64,000 nt of DNA from Streptomyces aurantiogriseus (GTDB taxonomy: Bacteria > Actinomycetota > Actinomycetes > Streptomycetales > Streptomycetaceae), in assembly GCF_014649375.1 (NCBI RefSeq), contig NZ_BMSX01000008.1:306701-370700 (forward strand). The letters are read 5' to 3'. Under the pieces are notes generated by a model, which was not told the origin of the DNA, did not search any database, and worked only from the letters and a program-made list of their open reading frames with translations. A program made the position numbers and the translations under genes. Shown piece after piece: positions 25,384 through 33,484 of this stretch (the stretch's first letter is position 1; every line of letters begins with the position of its first letter).

Positions 25384-28300
25384 CTAGAGAGCCCGCGCCG
25401 CCTCCAGCACGGGCGCCAGCGACCGCACGGTCACCTCGCACCCCGCCTCCCGCAGCTCCTGCTCGACCGTCGGATTGCGCGCGAGGCCGAGGAACCCCAG
25501 CCCGATCCGCTGGGCGGCGGTCAGCTCCGCCACCGAGGAGCCGATCAGCACACCCGCGTGGGCCGGCACGCCCGTCGAGCGCAGAGCGCGCTGCAGACAG
25601 TCCGGATGCGGGGTGAGGAGCGTCAGATCCTCGCCCCGGCCATGGATCCCGGCCAGCGGCAGCCGGTACGGCTCCACGTACCGGTGCACGGCCTGCTCGC
25701 ACACGTCCGTCACCACGGCCACCCGCCGCCCCGCCGCGTGCAGCGCACGCACCACGGCCACGGAGTTGTGCGTGGTCGGCGCGTTCGGTACGGCGTCCAG
25801 CTCCAGCGCGTCCAGCCGCTCCCGCAGCAGGGGCCCGAGCGGGTCGCGGGCGAAGACACGCAGCACGTCCAGCGGATGCACGACCGACTCCCGGGCCGCG
25901 GCGACCGCCAGTGGGCGGCCCGTCAACGCGTCCTCCGGATCACGGTGTTCGGCGGCGAGCGCCAGCAGCTTCAGCGCCGCGGCACGCGCGGTCGTCGCCG
26001 TGAACAGCCGGGTGAGGGGGCCGTCGAAGCCGAGCAGTACGGTCTCGGCCTCGGCGAGCAGACCGGCCGGCGTCGGCTCGCCGACCGGCCCGGTGAGCAC
26101 GCGCGCGGCCTGGGCGTCCCGCTGCGGCGGCTCGGGCGCCGGCGCCCACTCCGGCGCCAGCCGCACCTCGCACGTCACCGCGAGCCCCGGCACCGGCCAC
26201 TTCCCCACCTGGGTGTTGACCGCGCGCTGCGCTCCGGCCGCCCGGCGCAGGGAGTGGCGCCGGGTGATCCGGGACGCGGCCTCCCTCAGATGTGCCGACA
26301 GCCGCTCCGACACCCGCGCCACCTCCGCCCGCACGAAGGCCACCGGGTCTGCGACCCGCCAGGACAACTCGGCCACGGCCAGGAAGTCGCCCTTGCCGGA
26401 ACTCGGCAGGGACAGCTGGTGGACGGCGTGCTGCGGGGTGAGGTCCACCTCGTAGTACGTGGTCAGCCGAGGCGGGCGTTTGCCGTGCGGCTGGGCGGGG
26501 TTGAGGAGGGTGAGCGGCCCGTCGGCCTGTGTGTGCACGACGGCGACCCGGCCGGGCGCCGGTATGCCCAACTGCCGCAGGTCCCGCGTGATGAACGGCC
26601 CCCGCACCAGATCCCGTTCCTCGTCCTCGGCGCGGGGCGCGGGCAGCGGGCAGTACCAGGCGAGCGGCGGAGAGCCGGGGGCGTCGCCGTACAGCGGGCG
26701 GAACCGGTGGGGGCCGGAGGCGGCGGAGCTGTCGGCGAAGGCCTCGTAGAGGGACGGGGGGACGAGGACCAGGACCGGAGCCGTCACCTCGGCGGGGGCC
26801 GGGGGGACCGGGGCGACCGGGGCGGCCCGGGGATCGGCAGGTGGCTGCTGGAACGTCACCCGCAGGCGCGACGGGGCCAGATCGGCCAGGGGCCCGGGGA
26901 GCCAGCGCAGGGCGGCGGCGAGGACGGGGAGGAGGTAGGCGTCGGGGTCGATGCGGACGCGGTAGCCGTCGGCGCGTACCTGCACCTCGTACTGCTGGGG
27001 AGCGAGAGCGCCGCGGTCGAGGACCTGGTGCACGGCGTATTCGAGGGAGATACGGGCCTCGGGGCGGGCGCCGAGATCGGTGTCGGCCTCGAAGAGGAGG
27101 GTGGGCTGGGGGCGGTCGCTGCCGGGGGCCGTCCCCTCCGCGGCTTCGCCGCCCGGCCGCCGTACCGTCTCCTCGTCTCCCCCGCCCGGCCGCCGTACCG
27201 TCTCCTCGTCTCCCCCGCCCGGCCGCCGTACCGTCTCCTCGTCTCCCCCGCCCAGCCGCCGTACCGTCTCCTCGCTCACCGTCGCGAACGCCGGGCCGCT
27301 GCCCGAGCCGTTGCCGTCGGCGGTCGCCGCGCGGAACTCGCCCGCCGCGAGGCCCGCCCGCTCGTCGATCAACCCGCCCACCCGCTCCAGGAGTTCACGG
27401 GTCCGCCCCCGCGCGGTCTTCGGCAGTGTGCGCAGGAGCAGGTCGCGGACGCCGGGGCGGAAGGCGTAGGAGCCGGGTGGGCCGGGGACGGCGGTGAGCA
27501 TGCCGCTGAGGATCACCTCGGCCAGGTGCTGGGGGCGGGGATGGTGGTCCACGGCGCGTTGGACGAGGCGCATCACCGGGACGGAGGGGACGGCCAGGGC
27601 CAGGTGGCCGGCGAGGCGGAAGGCCTCCGGGGACGCGGTGGCGCGGAAGCGCAGGACGAGGTCCCGGGCGGGGAGCGACGCGGGGTCGGGCGCCGGGTCG
27701 GCCGGAGCCGGCGCACCGGGCTCCGGCAGGAGCCAGGCCGCCGCTCCCGGGGCGCTTCCGCCGCCCGGGGTCGCCAGCAGCGTCGCCCAGTGGGCGATCC
27801 AGGGGGCGCCCGGTTCCAGGACGGGGAGGGGCACGGCGGCGGGGTGGGGGCGGGTGGCGTCGGGGTCGTAGGGGGTGAAGGTGAGCGTGGTGGGCGGGGC
27901 CGCCGCCGAGGGGGACGACAGCGAACCCGGTTCGGCCGGCAGGGCCGTCGTCGGCCACAGGTGTTCCGGCAGCGGCTGGACGACGGCCAGCGGCATCCGG
28001 GCCGCCCAGTGGCGCAGGGTCCCGTACCAGCGGTCGCCCGCCGGACCGGGGCGCCACTGCGGGCCCATGCAGTCGCTGACGACCAGGGTGACGGTCCGGC
28101 CGTCCGCCGGGTCGGGGACGTGCCGGGCGTGGCCGTCGGGCCCGGCCGGGTGCAGGGTGACCGTACGGAAGATGCCCGACTGGGCCAGGACGGTGTGCAG
28201 TTCACGGACGAGGGGCCGCCAGACCGGCATGGTGGGGCCGGTGTCGTGCACGAGGTTCAGGCGCAGCCAGCGGTCCCGCGCCGGGCGCAGAACCGGCAGC

Positions 28301-28851
28301 CACACGTCCGGATGCGCGCCGAGCCGCGCGATGCGGTCGGCCGTGGCCCGCTCGTCCAGCAGCCGTGTCCGCGCCGAAGGCACCGTGCGCTTCAGCGGGC
28401 GCAGGGCGCGCTGGAGGGCGAGGGGGTGGGGGAGCATCGGGGGCGCGGGGGCCAGCAGGGGTGTGCCGCCGCCGCTCGGTCGGTCCGGTGGTCGCGGGGG
28501 AGGTACCGGGGCGGGGAGGTGCAGGGGGACGCGGTCGGTGGACGGGGCCTGCGGGGACGGTGGTTCGGCTGCGGGCGGGACGGGGACAGGGGCGTCGGAC
28601 CGGTGAGGCCGGGGAGCGGGGTCACGGTCCACCGGAGGCGTGGACACCGTCGTCGTGCCCTCCGCGTCCTCCGCGTCCTCCGCGTCCTCCGCGTCCTCCG
28701 CATTCTTCCGGCCGGCCTCCAACTGTCCCGCCAGCCACAGCACTTCCGCCAGTTCCAGCGGGGTCGGCGCCGTCTTCCCGGCGGCGGTCAGGAGTGCGGC
28801 CAGCCTGCTGACGGCCGTACTGCCGTCCTCCGGCATGCCCTCAGAAGCCAT
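25384..28851 (-). CDS. SAV_2336-like vWA protein with degenerate C-terminal HAD domain
   Basis: 1155 residues from ATG 28851, overlapping the MoxR stop by 11 bp; ATG 28836 is an alternative. An N-terminal helical part and proline-rich linker lead into a region resembling a von Willebrand A domain (LNLVHDTGPTMPVWRPLVRE with a DxGxT MIDAS-like motif, then VSDCMGPQW). A long middle follows, with a four-fold repeat near residues 525-567, and a C-terminal HAD-like domain (LGFDGPLTRLF, VVTDVCEQAV, IGSSVAELTAAQRIG). HAD motif I is normally DxDG; the first Asp, the nucleophile, is Gly here. It partners the MoxR ATPase. No counterpart has a known activity. Confidence 0.8.
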   Translation of the reverse strand: MASEGMPEDGSTAVSRLAALLTAAGKTAPTPLELAEVLWLAGQLEAGRKNAEDAEDAEDAEDAEGTTTVSTPPVDRDPAPRPHRSDAPVPVPPAAEPPSPQAPSTDRVPLHLPAPVPPPRPPDRPSGGGTPLLAPAPPMLPHPLALQRALRPLKRTVPSARTRLLDERATADRIARLGAHPDVWLPVLRPARDRWLRLNLVHDTGPTMPVWRPLVRELHTVLAQSGIFRTVTLHPAGPDGHARHVPDPADGRTVTLVVSDCMGPQWRPGPAGDRWYGTLRHWAARMPLAVVQPLPEHLWPTTALPAEPGSLSSPSAAAPPTTLTFTPYDPDATRPHPAAVPLPVLEPGAPWIAHWATLLATPGGGSAPGAAAWLLPEPGAPAPADPAPDPASLPARDLVLRFRATASPEAFRLAGHLALAVPSVPVMRLVQRAVDHHPRPQHLAEVILSGMLTAVPGPPGSYAFRPGVRDLLLRTLPKTARGRTRELLERVGGLIDERAGLAAGEFRAATADGNGSGSGPAFATVSEETVRRLGGGDEETVRRPGGGDEETVRRPGGGDEETVRRPGGEAAEGTAPGSDRPQPTLLFEADTDLGARPEARISLEYAVHQVLDRGALAPQQYEVQVRADGYRVRIDPDAYLLPVLAAALRWLPGPLADLAPSRLRVTFQQPPADPRAAPVAPVPPAPAEVTAPVLVLVPPSLYEAFADSSAASGPHRFRPLYGDAPGSPPLAWYCPLPAPRAEDEERDLVRGPFITRDLRQLGIPAPGRVAVVHTQADGPLTLLNPAQPHGKRPPRLTTYYEVDLTPQHAVHQLSLPSSGKGDFLAVAELSWRVADPVAFVRAEVARVSERLSAHLREAASRITRRHSLRRAAGAQRAVNTQVGKWPVPGLAVTCEVRLAPEWAPAPEPPQRDAQAARVLTGPVGEPTPAGLLAEAETVLLGFDGPLTRLFTATTARAAALKLLALAAEHRDPEDALTGRPLAVAAARESVVHPLDVLRVFARDPLGPLLRERLDALELDAVPNAPTTHNSVAVVRALHAAGRRVAVVTDVCEQAVHRYVEPYRLPLAGIHGRGEDLTLLTPHPDCLQRALRSTGVPAHAGVLIGSSVAELTAAQRIGLGFLGLARNPTVEQELREAGCEVTVRSLAPVLEAARAL
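27151..27280. repeat. 33-bp tandem repeat inside the vWA gene
   Basis: Four in-frame copies of a 33-bp unit start at 27151, 27184, 27217 and 27250, the last slightly diverged. They encode an 11-residue unit (EETVRRPGGGD) in a linker between domains. The near identity of the copies points to recent slippage, so copy number may vary between strains. Confidence 0.85.
28661..28701. repeat. 9-bp tandem repeat encoding Ala-Glu-Asp
   Basis: Four full copies of TCCGCGTCC plus part of a fifth encode an acidic AED repeat in the N-terminal linker of the vWA protein. It is a slippage-prone simple repeat. Confidence 0.85.
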
Positions 28852-29896
28852 CGCCGTCCGCCGTGGCGCTCAGGTACGGCATCAGCTCGTCGGCCAGGGC
28901 GTCGCGGGACTCCGCGTCCAGGCCGGCGACGCCGGTGAGGTAGAGGGCGTTGAGGAGCTGGTCGGTGGCGAGTTCGCCGTCGGCGGCGCGGGTGAGGAAG
29001 CGGTCGATGAGGTGGTCCGCCTCGCCCGGCGGGGTGTCGAGATGGGCGCGGACGATCTCGGTGAGCTGCGCGCGGTCGGGGCGGCGCAGCTGGAGGCGGA
29101 CGCAGCGGCGCAGGAAGGCGGGCGGGAACTCGCGCTCGCCGTTGCTGGTCAGCACCACGAACGGGAAGGCCCGGCAGCGGACCCGGCCGCGGGCCACGGT
29201 GACCGGCGTGTCGGTGCCGTCGGTGAGGACCTCGGCGGTGGCGCCGGCGGCCGAGTGGCGGGCGGCGCGCATCAGCTCGGGGATCTCGTACTGGCCCTCC
29301 TCCAGGACGTTCAGCAGGTCGTTGGGGAGGTCGAGGTCACTCTTGTCGATCTCGTCGACGAGGAGGACGCGGGGACGCTCATAGGGGAGGAGGGCGGTGC
29401 CGAGCGGGCCGAGACGCAGGTGGTCCTCGACGCCCCCGCCCTCAGGCACCCCGGAACCGGGTACGCCGGGTGCGCCGTCCCCGGCGCGCCCCGCCGCCTG
29501 CCGGGCCGCGTACAGCCGGGACAGCGGGTCGTACTGGTAGAGGCCGTCGGCCAGGGTGGAGCGGCTGGTGATGTTCCAGCGCAGGACCGGGCCCAGCCGC
29601 AGCTCACGTGCCACCGCGTACGCCAGGGAGGACTTGCCGGTGCCGGGTGGGCCGGTGACCAGCAGCGGGCGGCGCAGGACGAGCGCGGCGTTGACGAGCT
29701 GCACGCTCTCGGGGGTGGCCACGTAGGTGCGGGCGCGGTGCACACGGTCGGGGGAGACGGCCGCCTCGTCGTCGCCGTCGCGGGGCGCGGACAGGACGGG
29801 CTCGCCGTCGAACGCCCGCCAGGGCGGCGGGGCGGGCAGCCGGTCGATGCCGTCGTGCGGCTCGCTGTTGCCGGTGTAGACGGACCAGTGCGGCAT
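28841..29896 (-). CDS. MoxR-family AAA+ ATPase
   Basis: 351 residues from ATG 29896, with GGAGAG 6 nt upstream. After a 60-residue lead come Walker A GPPGTGKSS, Walker B VLLVDEIDKSD, sensor 1 (VLTSNGEREFP) and the arginine finger area (FLRRCVRLQL), typical of MoxR/RavA ATPases that work with vWA proteins as chaperones or remodelling machines. Its stop overlaps the vWA gene start. It lies 79 bp downstream of the trypsin-like gene, so the four genes are likely one operon. Confidence 0.92.
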   Translation of the reverse strand: MPHWSVYTGNSEPHDGIDRLPAPPPWRAFDGEPVLSAPRDGDDEAAVSPDRVHRARTYVATPESVQLVNAALVLRRPLLVTGPPGTGKSSLAYAVARELRLGPVLRWNITSRSTLADGLYQYDPLSRLYAARQAAGRAGDGAPGVPGSGVPEGGGVEDHLRLGPLGTALLPYERPRVLLVDEIDKSDLDLPNDLLNVLEEGQYEIPELMRAARHSAAGATAEVLTDGTDTPVTVARGRVRCRAFPFVVLTSNGEREFPPAFLRRCVRLQLRRPDRAQLTEIVRAHLDTPPGEADHLIDRFLTRAADGELATDQLLNALYLTGVAGLDAESRDALADELMPYLSATADGDGF

Positions 29897-29975
29897 GGGG
29901 GTCTCTCCGTGCGACGAACTCGGGGTGGTGACTCGGTGTGGTGACTCGGGGGGTGGAAGGAGGGCGGGGGCGGGG

Positions 29976-31673
29976 TCAGGCCACGGGCGACCGGGCGTGC
30001 GCGGGGGTGCTGCCGTGCGGGTCGGTGAAGACGCGCGGGTCGTCCCACAGCAGCTGGATGTCCCGCGCCCAGTGGCCCTCCTCGGCGTCGGCCTCCTCGC
30101 GCAGGTCCAGGATCCTGCGGGGCAGTTCGGCGGGCGGTACGCCGGACACGACCGCGTCGAGCTCGTCCAGGAACGTCTTGCCCGCGCACCCGTCGCCGCC
30201 CGCGCAGGGCTCCTCCGAACCGCTGTCGCAGCCGCCCCGCGACCACACGACGACCGGGGCGGGCGCGGTGAGCGAGGTGTCGAAGTGGGCGCGGGTGCGG
30301 GCCGCGGCCGGGGCGGTGGCGAACCCGGCGAGACAGGCGTCGGGCTTGCGCAGCCGTACGCGGAGCCGGGCGGGCTCCTCGGCGCCGCCGCACTCGACGC
30401 GGTGCACACGCGCGCCCGGCAGGGAGTCGAGCCGGTTCCAGACGCGGGTCAGCTGGTGCCGGGCGCCGGCCCGGCGGCGCGCCTGGTCGGTGACGACGAG
30501 CGGGTACACGCAGCCCAGCGGGGTGTCGTCGTCGGGCGCGCTCGCCCAGCGGTCGACGGGCAGGTCGATCCAGTCCCGGGGCAGCGCGAACGCGATCAAC
30601 TCGTCGGAACCGGGCGTCAGATGCCGGAAGGCGGCCTCGATGCGGTCCTGCACGTACGTGCGCAGCCGGGCCCGTGGGACGGTGTCGGAGCCGACCGGGT
30701 GCCGGCGTCCCCCGCTGTACGCGGACACCTCGACGAGGACCAGGCCGTCGCCCGCGCCGCTGTGCTGGAGGTCGACGAGGATGGGCGACCAGTCGGGGGC
30801 GGCGGGTGTGTCGACGGGCGTCCGGAACAGGGCCTCGACATGTTCGGTGAAGCGGGCGACGGTGCCGGCCGCGTCCTCGCCGTCGATCTCGCACAGCACG
30901 AACAGGGCGGCCGAGCGCAGCGAGTCGAAGCCCTCCTGCGGCGGATCCGGATCGAACGGGCCGGCGGCGGCCCGGTAGAGCCGTACGGGGTCGCAGTCCA
31001 GGCCCGCGCGGACGGCCCGCTCGACGAGGTCGCGCAGCCGGGCACGGTCGTCGGTGCGATGGTCGGAGGTGGGGACGAGGCTCGTGAGGTCGGACCAGTA
31101 GCGGGCCATGACCTCGGTGGGCATCATCCGCCCGTTGCGCACCCCCTGCGCGCCCGCGGCCGCCGTGACCATGCCGACGACCTCGCCGGTGTCGACGAGG
31201 GTGACGGCGGCCCCGCTGAACCCGGGCTCGAGCGGCTGTCCGTCGGGCGCCCAGGCCTCCAGTTGCAGCCACTCGCGGTTGATCAACTGCGGTGCGGTGA
31301 CGCGGTACTCGGCGAGCGTGCCCTCGTCGAAGCCGAGCGGGAAGCCGTACACGACGAGCTTGCGCGGCTGCCGGCCGTGCGCCGCGCCGACGGGCGCGAG
31401 CGCGGCCGGGGCGATGGGGACCTCGTCCGCGAGTTCCAGTACGGCGAGGTCGCCGAGGTCGGTGGTGCCGCCGGCCCAGCCGCCGTCGGCGACGATCCGC
31501 GCCGGAACGGGGGCGGAGCCGGGGCGCTCGGTGAAGGTCACCGTCAACGCGTCCGCCGGGCCCTCGTGCACGACGTGTGCGCAGGTCAGAACCTTGCGCG
31601 GGGTGACCAGGAAGCCCGCCCCGACGACCCGGCCGGCGCATTCGATCCGGGCCTGCCACTCGGCGCTCTTCAT
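29976..31673 (-). CDS. Trypsin-like serine peptidase with VMAP-type C-terminus
   Basis: 565 residues from ATG 31673 (ATGA overlap with the upstream gene). The first ~200 residues form a trypsin-fold domain with the triad visible: His33 in TCAHVV, Asp75 in LGDLAVLEL and Ser153 in PGFSGAAV. There is no signal peptide, so it is cytosolic. The remaining ~350 residues (RYWSDLTSLV, LRSAALFVLCEIDGED, then a half rich in RLRKPDACLAGFATAP) resemble the vWA-MoxR-associated protein (VMAP) module. A role as a sensor or effector protease under control of the MoxR/vWA pair is inferred. Confidence 0.85.
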   Translation of the reverse strand: MKSAEWQARIECAGRVVGAGFLVTPRKVLTCAHVVHEGPADALTVTFTERPGSAPVPARIVADGGWAGGTTDLGDLAVLELADEVPIAPAALAPVGAAHGRQPRKLVVYGFPLGFDEGTLAEYRVTAPQLINREWLQLEAWAPDGQPLEPGFSGAAVTLVDTGEVVGMVTAAAGAQGVRNGRMMPTEVMARYWSDLTSLVPTSDHRTDDRARLRDLVERAVRAGLDCDPVRLYRAAAGPFDPDPPQEGFDSLRSAALFVLCEIDGEDAAGTVARFTEHVEALFRTPVDTPAAPDWSPILVDLQHSGAGDGLVLVEVSAYSGGRRHPVGSDTVPRARLRTYVQDRIEAAFRHLTPGSDELIAFALPRDWIDLPVDRWASAPDDDTPLGCVYPLVVTDQARRRAGARHQLTRVWNRLDSLPGARVHRVECGGAEEPARLRVRLRKPDACLAGFATAPAAARTRAHFDTSLTAPAPVVVWSRGGCDSGSEEPCAGGDGCAGKTFLDELDAVVSGVPPAELPRRILDLREEADAEEGHWARDIQLLWDDPRVFTDPHGSTPAHARSPVA

Positions 31674-32023
31674 GGGGTGGCGGACGGCTCCGACGGCGCG
31701 GAGTCGGGCGAGGGCGACCAGGTCAGCTTCACCACGAGATGGCCCTCCGCGCTGCCCTTGGCGATGATCGCGCCCGTCTCGGCCGCCAGCTTCACCCCGA
31801 ACTCGATCTCCACCCCGTCGGGCCGCAGCGCGCCGTCCCGGAAGACCCGCAGCGCCGACTCCGCCGCCGCGCGCACCCCTTCCAGGGCGCCCTCGAAGGT
31901 ACGGGCCGCCTGGACCGTACCGTCGCCGCGGGCCACCAGCCGGGATCCGGGCCGCTGTTCCTCGACGGCCTCGACGGCGACCACGGCACCGTCGCCCGTC
32001 CTGAACTCCACCAGTCCTGCCAC
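31670..32023 (-). CDS. TRYPCO1 / CU044_2847-like small protein
   Basis: 117 residues from GTG 32023. Small beta-rich protein (LVEFRTGDGAVVAVEA, then ALRPDGVEIEFGVKLAAETGAIIAKG and a strand HLVVKLTW), matching the 'trypsin-co-occurring domain' family, which is nearly always encoded beside a trypsin-like peptidase. Overlap of its stop with the peptidase start makes co-translation likely. It is presumed to regulate or deliver the peptidase; its biochemical role is unknown. It is the first gene of the MoxR/vWA/VMAP operon. Confidence 0.85.
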   Translation of the reverse strand: MAGLVEFRTGDGAVVAVEAVEEQRPGSRLVARGDGTVQAARTFEGALEGVRAAAESALRVFRDGALRPDGVEIEFGVKLAAETGAIIAKGSAEGHLVVKLTWSPSPDSAPSEPSATP

Positions 32024-32152
32024 GGCGCCCCCGTAGTACCCGTCGTCCGTCGTCCTGCGGCTCTGTGCACGGCCATTGTTACGGACGGTACTTGAGATTG
32101 TCCTGTTCCGGCCGCCGCGGGAGCCCGGGACGGACGGAAACCGGCCACCTCG

Positions 32153-33484
32153 TCAGCCGTCTGTCCGGATCAGGCCCAGCTCCGCCAGGTCCTGCGGCCG
32201 GATCCGGAGCTGGTTCGCCGTCGCCTCCACCTCCTCCGGGGGCCGCTTGAGGATGGCCGCGGCCAACTCCGGCGCTATGACGGAGAAGTAGCTGTCCGGG
32301 GTGGCCCAGGTCCGCCCGGGCGCGGCCAGCGCCAGCGCGCCCCCGGAGCCGCCCTCGCCGATCACCAGCGTGGTGACCGGCGTACGGGCGGTGGCCACCG
32401 CGCCGAACAGCTCGGCGATCGCCGCGCCCGCGCCCTGCCGTTCCGCCTCGGCGTCGTTGGCCGCGCCCGGGGTGTCCACCAGGGTCAGCACCGGTATCCC
32501 GAGCCGGTCCGCGAGCCGGATCAGCCGGGTGGCCGTGCGGTACCCGGCGGGCCGGGTCGCGGCTCCCGTCTGCGCCGCGTACGCGACCGTACGGCCCTCG
32601 TGCTCGCCGAAGCCGCAGAGCATGCCGTCCGGATCGGTGCCGCCGCAGCGGTCGCCGCTGATCGCGAGACGGTGGGTGAAGTAGGCGTCCAGGTAGTGAC
32701 CGGCACGAGGGCGTTGAGGTGAGCGGGCGCGCTGGACGGCGTCCCAGCCGGAGTCCGGCGGGTCCGCCGCGCCGAGGGCCCGTGGCACCGGCGCCGGCTC
32801 ACCCGACGGGTGGGTCAGCAGCCGCAGCCACCGCCCCAGCGTCTCCCGCAACCGCTCCGGCGCCACGACCGCGTCCGCCGACCCCGCCGCGACCTGCGCC
32901 TGAGCCGTGTAGGCGGCCGGGTCGGCGTCCGGCGGCCGCACCCGCGACCCCGCGAAGCCGACCTGGGCACCGGGCAGTGCGAGGACCACGTCGGCGCCCG
33001 CGCCCAGGGTGGCCCAGCCGCCGCCGGTCGTCGGATCCCGCAGCACGGCGATCTGCGGCAGCCCGGCCTCCCGGGTGAGCGCCGACTGACGTGCCACACG
33101 CTGGAGTTGGGTGAGGGCGAGCATGCCCTCCTGCATCCGGCTGCCCCCGGTGGCGACCAACGGGACGACGGGCAGCCGGTGTTCACGGGCGTACGTGTAC
33201 GCCGCCTCCAGGCGGTCGCCGGTGCGTTGGCCCAGCGAGCCGCCCAGGAAGCCGAACTCGAACGCGATCAGCACGGCCCGGGTGCCCTCGACGCTCGCGG
33301 TGCCGCAGACGACGGACTCGCTCTCGCCGGTGCGCTCGGCGGCGCGGGCGCGCGAGACGTCGTACCCCGGCCAGGCGAGGGGGCCGTCGGGCGCCGGCTC
33401 CTGGTCGCCGTAGGGGAGTTCGGTGAAGGAGTCGGCGACGAGGGCGACGGCCTCCCGGGCGCCGAGACGCGTGGGGCCGCTCAC
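32153..33484 (-). CDS. Acyl-CoA carboxylase carboxyltransferase (fused beta/alpha halves)
   Basis: 443 residues from GTG 33484 (GTGA overlap with the matB stop). Two crotonase-like halves: an AccD-like N-half (IAFEFGFLGGSLGQRTGDRLEAA, ATGGSRMQEGM) and an AccA-like C-half (TLVDTPGAANDAEAERQGAGAAIAELF, IGEGGSGGALAL). The AccD four-cysteine zinc finger is absent. It would transfer a carboxyl group between biotin carrier and acyl-CoA. Placement after a malonyl-CoA synthetase suggests work on malonyl-CoA or acetyl-CoA. No biotin carboxylase lies nearby, so it must share one encoded elsewhere. Confidence 0.88.
   Translation of the reverse strand: MSGPTRLGAREAVALVADSFTELPYGDQEPAPDGPLAWPGYDVSRARAAERTGESESVVCGTASVEGTRAVLIAFEFGFLGGSLGQRTGDRLEAAYTYAREHRLPVVPLVATGGSRMQEGMLALTQLQRVARQSALTREAGLPQIAVLRDPTTGGGWATLGAGADVVLALPGAQVGFAGSRVRPPDADPAAYTAQAQVAAGSADAVVAPERLRETLGRWLRLLTHPSGEPAPVPRALGAADPPDSGWDAVQRARSPQRPRAGHYLDAYFTHRLAISGDRCGGTDPDGMLCGFGEHEGRTVAYAAQTGAATRPAGYRTATRLIRLADRLGIPVLTLVDTPGAANDAEAERQGAGAAIAELFGAVATARTPVTTLVIGEGGSGGALALAAPGRTWATPDSYFSVIAPELAAAILKRPPEEVEATANQLRIRPQDLAELGLIRTDG

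Noticed and set aside
27151..27280. 33-bp repeats considered as a CRISPR array
   Set aside because: The copies are directly adjacent with no spacers and lie in frame inside a gene.
24031..28938. A plus-strand frame of more than 1600 codons across the mbl and vWA genes
   Set aside because: It is antisense to two well-supported genes, is dominated by Arg/Gly/Val low complexity and shows no domain; long open antisense frames are normal at this GC content.
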